A stretch of 7,246 nucleotides of DNA from JBQTJJ01 sp052387235 (GTDB taxonomy: Bacteria > Actinomycetota > Acidimicrobiia > Acidimicrobiales > GCA-2861595), in the NCBI GenBank assembly GCA_052387235.1, contig JBQTJJ010000163.1, positions 1 to 7,246 of the forward strand. Reading direction: 5' to 3'. The notes under the pieces were generated by a model. It was not told the origin of the DNA. It worked only from the letters and a program-made list of their open reading frames with translations, and did no database searches. Numbering within the stretch: the stretch's first letter is position 1; every line of letters starts with the position of its first letter. Shown piece after piece: positions 1 to 4,059 of the stretch. The translations under genes and the position numbers were made by a program.

Positions 1-482
1 CCACCGTGGTGGCCGGCGCCGGCCGCGCCGTCCCCGTCCATCTCCACGACGCCGACCGCCACATGCTGCTCGACCCGGTGGGCACGGGCGGCGTCCTGGG
101 CCAGATGCTGGCCCAGCAGGGGCTCGACCTGCACCCGCCCGAGCTCGTCCACCACCTCGACGACGGCGAGCGGGTCAGCGGCGCCGGCATGACCTTCACC
201 GCCGTCCACACGCCGGGCCACACCCGGGGCTCCACCTGCTTCCTGCTGGAGGTGGACGGTGAGGCGCCGATCCTGTTCTCGGGCGACCACCTGTTCAAGG
301 GGTCGGTGGGCCGCACCGACCTCCCGGGCGGCTCCTCCGAGCAGCTGATGGCGTCGATGGCCGACAAGATCCTCCCGCTGGCCGACGAGGTGCGGGTCCT
401 CCCCGGTCACGGCGCCACCACCACCGTCGGCGCCGAGCGCCGGACCAACCCGTTCCTGACCGGGGCGGCCACGCTCCCCTGA
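1..482 (+). CDS. MBL-fold metallo-hydrolase (glyoxalase II-like), 5' truncated
   Basis: C-terminal part of a metallo-beta-lactamase-fold hydrolase of the glyoxalase II / YcbL type, a probably cytoplasmic thioester or related ester hydrolase with a two-metal centre. The frame is open to the left edge (first full codon at 3) and ends at TGA 480-482, so the N-terminus with the expected HxHxDH metal motif lies outside the window. Counting from the GTG at 6, three expected metal-ligand regions are visible: HTPGHT (His72), the bridging Asp94 in SGDHLF followed by GRTDLPGGS, and His135 in LPGHG. About 158 residues are present against roughly 200-230 for the family, so perhaps 50-60 are missing. It converges on the prolyl oligopeptidase gene with a one-base gap. 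Family assignment is firm. The substrate cannot be told: glyoxalase II, persulfide dioxygenase-like and generic MBL hydrolases share these motifs, and the separating N-terminal residues are absent. Confidence 0.9.
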   Translation, partial: TVVAGAGRAVPVHLHDADRHMLLDPVGTGGVLGQMLAQQGLDLHPPELVHHLDDGERVSGAGMTFTAVHTPGHTRGSTCFLLEVDGEAPILFSGDHLFKGSVGRTDLPGGSSEQLMASMADKILPLADEVRVLPGHGATTTVGAERRTNPFLTGAATLP

Positions 483-497
483 CTCAGCCGGGGAGCG
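472..497. terminator. Candidate bidirectional hairpin terminator between convergent genes
   Basis: CGCTCCCC at 472-479 is perfectly complementary to GGGGAGCG at 490-497, giving an 8-bp stem with a 10-base loop (480-489). The loop contains both stop codons: TGA 480-482 of the MBL hydrolase and TGA (TCA on this strand, 484-486) of the oligopeptidase. No U-tract follows on either strand, so it would be a U-less hairpin or an mRNA 3'-end stabiliser. The structure is seen in the sequence; termination is inferred. Confidence 0.5.
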
Positions 498-2535
498 CCA
501 GCCCCAGGCGGTCGGCGAGGAAGGCGGCGGTGTCGACCCCCAGCTCCACCGTGCGGCTCACCGAGCGGGCGCCGTGGCCCACCTTCTGCTCACGCCGGTA
601 GAGCACGGGCGCCTCGTCGAACCCCGCCGAGGTGGCGCGCTGGAGGGCGGCGCACATCTTGCGGGCGTGGAGCGGGTCAACGCGCGTGTCGGAGTCGAAC
701 ACGGTGAACAGCACGGCCGGGTAGCGGGTGCCGGGCACGACGTGGTGGTAGGGCGAGTAGGACAGGAGCCAGCCCAGCTCCACCGGGTCGCCGGCCGTGC
801 CGTACTCGTCGCTCCACGTCCGGCCCAGCCCGAAGCGCTCGTAGCGCACCATGTCGAGCAGGGGCGCGCTGCACACCGCCGCCCCGAACAGCTCCGGGAA
901 CCGGGTGACGGCCGCCCCCACCAGCAGACCGCCGTTGCTGCCCCCGCTCACGCCCAGCCGGTCCGGCGTGGTGGTGCCGCTGCCCACCAGCCACCGGGCG
1001 GCGGCGGCGAAGTCGTCGAACACGCGCTGCTTGTGCGCGCGCATGCCGGCCCGGTGCCAGGCCTCGCCCTCCTCGCCGCCGCCCCGGAGGTTGGCGACCG
1101 CGTAGACGCCGCCCTGCTCCACCCAGGCCAGGATGCCGGCGCTGTAGGACGGCGTGAGGGACACGTTGAAGCCGCCGTAGCCGTACAGCACGGTGGGGCG
1201 GGGGCCGGCGTCGCCCTCCCGGGCCAGCACGAACATGCGCACGTCGGTGCCGTCGGGCGACCGGTAGGTGACCTGGCGGGCGACGATCCCGGCCACGTCC
1301 ACCCGGCCGGGAGCGTCCTCCCACAGCTCCACCGAGCCGGCGGTGACGTCGAGGCGGTGCACCGACGGCGGGGCCACGAAGTCGGTGTAGCCGAACCACA
1401 CCTCGGAGCCGCCGTCGAGGCGGCCGTACACGCCGGCGACGGACCCGAGCCCGGGCAGCCGGACCTGGGCGCGGACCTCGCCGGTGAGGCGGTCGTGGAC
1501 CCGGACCCGGGCGATGGCGTGCAGGGTGGACGACGCCACGACGGCGTCGTCGGTGACCGCGTAGCCGTCGAGGACGGCCTCCGACTCCGGCACCAGGTCG
1601 AGCCAGGCGCCGGCGCCCAGCTCCCCCGCCGGGTCGGCGGTGGCGAGGCGGTTGCGGGGAGCGCCGGCGTTGGTGAGGAGGTACAGGCGGCCGTCGTGCG
1701 CGACGCGGGCGTCGGTCCAGGCGTCCACGTCCTGCTGCACCGTCCGCCGGGTGCCGGCGGCCAGGTCGAAGAGGTAGACGTCGTTGCGGGGAGCCGTCCC
1801 CTTGGAGGCGGCGACCGTGAGCCACCGGCCGTCGGCCGACACGTCGAGCGAGTAGTACTCGGTCTTGTCCCGGCCCTCGCCGAACACGAGGTGGTCGCCG
1901 GTGGGGTCGGCCCCGATCCGGTGGCGGTAGACGCGGCGGTGGAACTGCTCCTCGCCGGCCGGGACCTCCGACGGGGGCAGCCGGCGCACGTAGAACAGCT
2001 CCTCGCCGCCCGGCAGCCAGGCCACGTCGGCGTAGCGCGTGCGGTCGACGGGGCCGTCCACCACCTCGCCGGTGGCCACGTCCATCACCCGCAGCGACGC
2101 CTCCTCGTCGCCGCCCTCCGACAGCAGGTAGGCCAGCCGGCGACCCTCGTCCGACGGCGCCCACCCGTCGAGGGTGACACTGTCGTCGTCGCTCAGCGCG
2201 CTCGGGTCCACCAGCGTGCGCTCCGACCCGTCCGGCTCCCGCACCAGCAGCACGGCGTGCTCCTGGTCGGGCCGGCGCCGGGTGAAGAAGGCCCGCCCGC
2301 CCCGGTGCAGCGGCGGGCCCACCGTGCCGGTGGCGAGCAGCTGGTGGAGGCGCCGGCGCAGGTGGCCGCGCCCGGGCCGGGCGTCGAGGAAGGTGCGCAC
2401 CAGCTCGTCCTGGGCCTTGGACCACTCCTCGGTCTCGGGCGAGGACGGGTCCTCGAGCCAGCGATAGGGATCGGCGACGGCCCGGCCGTGGAGGTGGTCG
2501 ACCACGCCGAGGCGGGGGGCGGAGGGGTACGGCAC
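484..2535 (-). CDS. Prolyl oligopeptidase (S9A serine peptidase)
   Basis: Serine peptidase of the prolyl oligopeptidase family, cleaving short peptides after proline in the cytoplasm; no signal peptide is seen. It has 683 residues from the GTG at 2535, a normal length. The N-terminus carries the family signature HGRAVADPYRWLEDP, a seven-bladed propeller follows (about residues 60-410), and the C-terminal third is an alpha/beta hydrolase. The triad is visible: Ser533 in SGGSNGG, Asp616 in FDSDTRV with Arg618 placed like the substrate-binding arginine of the pig enzyme, and His654 in VGHGARS. An upstream ATG at 2595 would add 20 residues (703 aa). I prefer GTG 2535 because family homology begins right after it, a TAGCGT -10-like box lies 8 bases before it, and a promoter serving the ATG would sit inside the divergent tRNA gene. 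Oligopeptidase B is less likely, given the clean prolyl oligopeptidase signatures. Confidence 0.93.
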   Translation of the reverse strand: MPYPSAPRLGVVDHLHGRAVADPYRWLEDPSSPETEEWSKAQDELVRTFLDARPGRGHLRRRLHQLLATGTVGPPLHRGGRAFFTRRRPDQEHAVLLVREPDGSERTLVDPSALSDDDSVTLDGWAPSDEGRRLAYLLSEGGDEEASLRVMDVATGEVVDGPVDRTRYADVAWLPGGEELFYVRRLPPSEVPAGEEQFHRRVYRHRIGADPTGDHLVFGEGRDKTEYYSLDVSADGRWLTVAASKGTAPRNDVYLFDLAAGTRRTVQQDVDAWTDARVAHDGRLYLLTNAGAPRNRLATADPAGELGAGAWLDLVPESEAVLDGYAVTDDAVVASSTLHAIARVRVHDRLTGEVRAQVRLPGLGSVAGVYGRLDGGSEVWFGYTDFVAPPSVHRLDVTAGSVELWEDAPGRVDVAGIVARQVTYRSPDGTDVRMFVLAREGDAGPRPTVLYGYGGFNVSLTPSYSAGILAWVEQGGVYAVANLRGGGEEGEAWHRAGMRAHKQRVFDDFAAAARWLVGSGTTTPDRLGVSGGSNGGLLVGAAVTRFPELFGAAVCSAPLLDMVRYERFGLGRTWSDEYGTAGDPVELGWLLSYSPYHHVVPGTRYPAVLFTVFDSDTRVDPLHARKMCAALQRATSAGFDEAPVLYRREQKVGHGARSVSRTVELGVDTAAFLADRLGLALPG

Positions 2536-2543
2536 GAGGGCCG

Positions 2544-2549
2544 ACGCTA
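2544..2549 (-). promoter_or_regulatory. Putative -10 box (TAGCGT) of the prolyl oligopeptidase gene
   Basis: TAGCGT on the minus strand fits TANNNT and ends 8 bases before the GTG at 2535, so the transcript would be leaderless or have a one- to two-base leader. No Shine-Dalgarno sequence precedes the GTG, which fits. I see no convincing -35 box. Confidence 0.4.
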
Positions 2550-2586
2550 CCGATCCCGAACGCGCTGCACGGCGGGTGCAGGCCGG

Positions 2587-2592
2587 TACGCT
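2587..2592 (+). promoter_or_regulatory. Putative -10 box (TACGCT) of tRNA-Leu
   Basis: TACGCT fits TANNNT and lies 10 bases before the first tRNA nucleotide, giving a 5' leader of a few bases for RNase P to remove. A loose -35 candidate (CTGCAC, 2565-2570) is spaced by 16 bases. The box diverges from the oligopeptidase promoter; the two -10 boxes are 37 bases apart. Confidence 0.4.
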
Positions 2593-2602
2593 CATGGCGC
2601 TC

Positions 2603-2685
2603 GCCCGAGTGGCGGAATGGCAGACGCGGTGGCCTCAAAAGCCACTGCCCTTCGGGGCGTGTGGGTTCGAGTCCCACCTCGGGCA
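2603..2685 (+). tRNA. tRNA-Leu (anticodon CAA)
   Basis: A complete 83-nt class II tRNA folds by eye. The acceptor stem is GCCCGAG (2603-2609) with CTCGGGC (2678-2684), followed by discriminator A2685. The D stem is GCG/CGC (2612-2614, 2625-2627) with GG in its loop. The anticodon stem is GTGGC/GCCAC (2629-2633, 2641-2645) around the loop CTCAAAA, with anticodon CAA at 2636-2638, reading UUG leucine codons. The long variable arm is GCCC/GGGC (2647-2650, 2655-2658) capped by a UUCG tetraloop. The T stem is GTGGG/CCCAC (2661-2665, 2673-2677) around TTCGAGT. The 3' CCA is not encoded (CCC follows), so CCA-adding enzyme is required. It is a single tRNA with no cluster nearby. Confidence 0.97.
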
Positions 2686-2702
2686 CCCCGGGCGGGGAAG
2701 GA

Positions 2703-2852
2703 CTAGTGGTGCCGGCGCTTCAGCATCGCCGCCACCTCGTGGGCGTCCACCCCCCCGGGCCGGGGCTGAGCGGCGCTCCGGTACATGTGCCCGATGGCGA
2801 TGCAAAGGGGGATGGAGAACAGGACCCACGCTGCCAAGACGATTCGTGCCAC
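2703..2852 (-). CDS. Small single-span membrane protein, unknown function
   Basis: A reading frame of 49 residues from the GTG at 2852, ending at TAG 2703-2705. I do not recognise a family. It has a short basic N-terminus (VAR), one strongly hydrophobic span (about residues 4-21, IVLAAWVLFSIPLCIAIG), then a soluble tail with a Pro/Gly turn and a basic end, KRRHH. The frame opens at a TTG at 2888 directly after an in-frame TGA, which would give 61 residues. I prefer GTG 2852 because a CACACT box lies 6 bases before it, as in other genes here, and TTG is a rare start; neither has a Shine-Dalgarno sequence. Some codons (CGA, GCA, CTT, TTG) are less GC-rich than in the neighbours. It faces the tRNA-Leu gene and follows the 73-residue membrane protein gene on the same strand. 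The membrane span supports reality; lack of recognisable homology limits confidence. Confidence 0.5.
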   Translation of the reverse strand: MARIVLAAWVLFSIPLCIAIGHMYRSAAQPRPGGVDAHEVAAMLKRRHH

Positions 2853-2858
2853 ATGTGG
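2849..2858. repeat. 10-bp perfect palindrome CCACATGTGG over the small-gene start
   Basis: CCACATGTGG is perfectly self-complementary and overlaps the proposed GTG start at 2852 of the small membrane protein gene. It may be an operator-like half-site pair or coincidence; no second copy was seen in the window, though ACATGT alone recurs near 2783. Confidence 0.25.
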
Positions 2859-2910
2859 AGTGTGGGCGCGGATCGTGGCCCGCCACAATCACCCGATCGG
2901 CTCATATCCA

Positions 2911-2935
2911 TCCGGCCCGCGTCCCCCGGGCCGGA
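2911..2935 (-). terminator. Candidate hairpin terminator downstream of the 73-residue membrane protein gene
   Basis: TCCGGCCCG (2911-2919) pairs perfectly with CGGGCCGGA (2927-2935), a 9-bp stem nearly all G-C with a 7-base loop. It starts 14 bases after the stop codon of the minus-strand 73-residue gene and lies before the next minus-strand gene. No T-tract follows, so it would be a U-less terminator, a processing site or an attenuator. Its right arm is shared with the palindrome at 2931-2944. Confidence 0.45.
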
Positions 2936-2944
2936 CTAGTCCGG
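2931..2944. repeat. 14-bp perfect palindrome CCGGACTAGTCCGG
   Basis: A perfect inverted repeat with the CTAG core at 2936-2939, six bases beyond the TGA (2950-2952) of the minus-strand membrane protein gene. As RNA it folds as a 5-bp stem (CCGGA/TCCGG) with a CTAG tetraloop. Because it shares 2931-2935 with the larger hairpin at 2911-2935, only one of the two can form at a time. Confidence 0.6.
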
Positions 2945-2949
2945 CGACC

Positions 2950-3171
2950 TCATCGAAGCGGGCTCTGCGGGTGCACCTGGATGGGCGGCGGGTTGGGCAC
3001 GACGACCTGGGACGGGACCGGGACCTCGTCCGGCTCGACCTTGGAGACCTGGCCGTAGATCAGGTAGGCCCCGGCCGCCAGCAGCCCCACGAAGACCAGG
3101 AACTTGAAGATGTCCCAGGCTACGACGCGGGCGGGCCGAGGGGAAGGCCGGCGTGGCGGAGCGGCCCGCAC
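2950..3171 (-). CDS. Small single-span membrane protein with Pro/Val-rich tail, unknown function
   Basis: A 73-residue protein starting at GTG 3171 and ending at TGA 2950-2952. No family recognised. Residues 1-15 are rich in Arg and Pro (positively charged, presumably cytoplasmic). About residues 19-39 form one membrane span (FKFLVFVGLLAAGAYLIYG). The remaining 34 residues are acidic, then rich in proline and valine (VPVPSQVVVPNPPPIQVHP), which by the positive-inside rule should lie outside the membrane as a short extended stalk. It lacks a lipobox and has no cysteine. The gene is divergent from the J-domain gene with only 16 bp between the two GTG codons and no Shine-Dalgarno site, suggesting a leaderless mRNA. 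It could be a small accessory subunit of a membrane or envelope complex, but nothing here identifies a partner. A clear span and charge asymmetry argue for a real gene. Confidence 0.65.
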   Translation of the reverse strand: MRAAPPRRPSPRPARVVAWDIFKFLVFVGLLAAGAYLIYGQVSKVEPDEVPVPSQVVVPNPPPIQVHPQSPLR

Positions 3172-3187
3172 CGGCCAGACTGGTCCG
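3172..3187. promoter_or_regulatory. Putative symmetric divergent promoter between two GTG starts
   Basis: Sixteen bases separate the GTG at 3171 (minus) from the GTG at 3188 (plus). They are centred on the odd palindrome CCAGACTGG (3175-3183). Each strand shows a CANNNT box resembling TANNNT: CAGACT (3176-3181), 6 bases before the plus GTG, and CAGTCT (3182-3177), 5 bases before the minus GTG. Both mRNAs would then start at their first codon. No Shine-Dalgarno site is seen on either side. The promoter role is inferred. Confidence 0.35.
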
Positions 3188-3565
3188 GTGGACCGCGGCC
3201 CCGACCCCTACGCCGTGCTGGGCGTGGCCCCGTCGGCGTCGGACGACGAGGTGCGCGCCGCCTACCGGGCCCGGTCGATGCTGCTCCACCCCGACCTCCA
3301 CCAGGGCCGGCCCGAGCCGGTGCGCGTGGAGGCGGAGCGGGCCATGGTGCAGCTCACCGAGGCCTATGAGGCCGTGCTGCACCGGCGGAAGTCGGCCGGG
3401 AGGGCCGGCGCCGGCTCGGCCCCGGCCGAGGGGACGGTGTTCCACCGCCTGGGCAGGATGGCGGCCAGGTCCCGCACCACCCGCACCGCGGCGGAGGCGG
3501 GCGACCAGGACGGCAGCTTCGCCTACCGCCTGGGCTGGCTGGTCGGCCGGCGCCGCTCCCGGTAG
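3188..3565 (+). CDS. J-domain-only protein (short DnaJ-like co-chaperone)
   Basis: A 125-residue protein with an N-terminal J domain at about residues 6-67: DPYAVLGV opens it, helix II is EVRAAYRARSMLLHP, the HPD triad is at 34-36, and helix III ends at TEAYEAVLHRR. The HPD motif is what stimulates ATP hydrolysis by DnaK/Hsp70 partners, so it should act as a cytoplasmic co-chaperone or as the recruiting module for one client. It lacks the Gly/Phe region, the CxxCxGxG zinc fingers and the C-terminal substrate domains of DnaJ. Instead it has a basic Ala/Arg linker and the tail GSFAYRLGWLVGRRRSR, which has a hydrophobic patch but is too short for a clear membrane span. I chose GTG 3188 because the J domain begins five residues later. 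An upstream ATG at 3104 would add 28 low-complexity residues and overlap the divergent gene. It converges on bcp. Confidence 0.85.
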   Translation: MDRGPDPYAVLGVAPSASDDEVRAAYRARSMLLHPDLHQGRPEPVRVEAERAMVQLTEAYEAVLHRRKSAGRAGAGSAPAEGTVFHRLGRMAARSRTTRTAAEAGDQDGSFAYRLGWLVGRRRSR

Positions 3566-3594
3566 CGCCTGGCCCCGGCTACCCGCGGGCCAGG
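3561..3594. terminator. Candidate shared terminator of convergent J-domain and bcp genes
   Basis: CCTGGCCC (3568-3575) pairs with GGGCCAGG (3587-3594): 8 bp with an 11-base loop. An overlapping alternative, GGTAGC (3561-3566) with GCTACC (3578-3583), also has an 11-base loop and pairs the two TAG stop codons with each other. Neither is followed by a T-tract on either strand. The inverted repeats are exact; termination is inferred from the convergent arrangement. Confidence 0.45.
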
Positions 3595-4037
3595 GCCTTC
3601 AGCAGCTTGGTGGCCGTGTCCTTGGGCGAGACCTTGTACCAGGACTCGGCCACCCGGCCCCGCTCGTCGACGAGGAAGGCCGACCGGACCACGCCCCAGT
3701 ACCTGCGGCCGTACATGCTCTTCTCGCCCCACACGCCGTAGGCGTCGGCCACGGCGTGGTCCTCGTCCGACAGCAGCGGGAAGCCCAGGCCGTGCTTCTG
3801 GTCGAACCTGGCCTGGGCGGCCGGCGGGTCGGGGCTGATGCCGACGATGGCGGTGTCGCCCACGTCGCCGGCGATGTCGCGCAGCCCGCACGCCTGCTGG
3901 GTGCAGCCCCCGGTGCCGGCCTTCGGGTAGAAGTACACGAGCACCTTGCGGCCGGCGAAGTCCGACAGCCCCACCTCGGCGCCCGACTGGTCGACGAGGG
4001 TGAAGCCGGGGGCCGTGTCGCCGGGTTCCGGTGCCAT
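3579..4037 (-). CDS. bcp: Thioredoxin-dependent peroxiredoxin, Bcp/PrxQ type
   Basis: A cytoplasmic peroxiredoxin that reduces H2O2 and organic hydroperoxides, recycled by thioredoxin. The 152 residues match the usual Bcp length. It opens with PGDTAPGFTLVDQSG. The active site is YFYPKAGTGGCTQQACGLRD, with peroxidatic Cys45 preceded by the family pattern Pro-x3-Thr-x2-Cys and a second cysteine, Cys50, five residues later at the usual PrxQ resolving position. The common TPGC is TGGC here. Later come GISPDPP, FPLLSDED and the RSAFLVDERGRV strand, all typical. The ATG at 4037 gives the expected N-terminus, and TAGGTT lies 6 bases before it, suggesting a separate leaderless transcript. It could also be read through from the helicase gene, whose stop is 22 bp upstream on the same strand. 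Function is confident; the exact oxidant preference is not visible. Confidence 0.95.
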   Translation of the reverse strand: MAPEPGDTAPGFTLVDQSGAEVGLSDFAGRKVLVYFYPKAGTGGCTQQACGLRDIAGDVGDTAIVGISPDPPAAQARFDQKHGLGFPLLSDEDHAVADAYGVWGEKSMYGRRYWGVVRSAFLVDERGRVAESWYKVSPKDTATKLLKALARG

Positions 4038-4043
4038 GGCCCC

Positions 4044-4049
4044 AACCTA
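4044..4049 (-). promoter_or_regulatory. Putative -10 box (TAGGTT) of bcp
   Basis: TAGGTT matches TANNNT and is followed by GGGGCC and then the bcp ATG, placing the predicted transcription start on the A of the ATG. It lies in the 22-bp gap after the helicase stop codon, so bcp may be transcribed independently. I see no clear -35 box. Confidence 0.45.
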
Positions 4050-4059
4050 TTGGAACCGC

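Noticed and set aside
574..2706. Plus-strand open frame of 710 codons opposite the prolyl oligopeptidase gene
   Set aside because: It is antisense to a gene with a complete catalytic triad and family length. Its Gly/Ala/Val/His-rich product has no recognisable domain, and it runs through the tRNA-Leu gene. Strong GC bias at third positions produces such stop-free frames.
2682..2713. Inverted repeat GGCACC/GGTGCC and CCCC-GGGC-GGGG just after tRNA-Leu as a terminator
   Set aside because: The longer stem would unfold the tRNA acceptor end and has a 20-base loop; the inner stem is only 4 bp. There is no T-tract, so support is too weak to annotate.
2576..3058. Plus-strand frame of 160 codons
   Set aside because: It passes through the tRNA-Leu gene and lies opposite the two membrane protein genes. 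The product has no coherent features.
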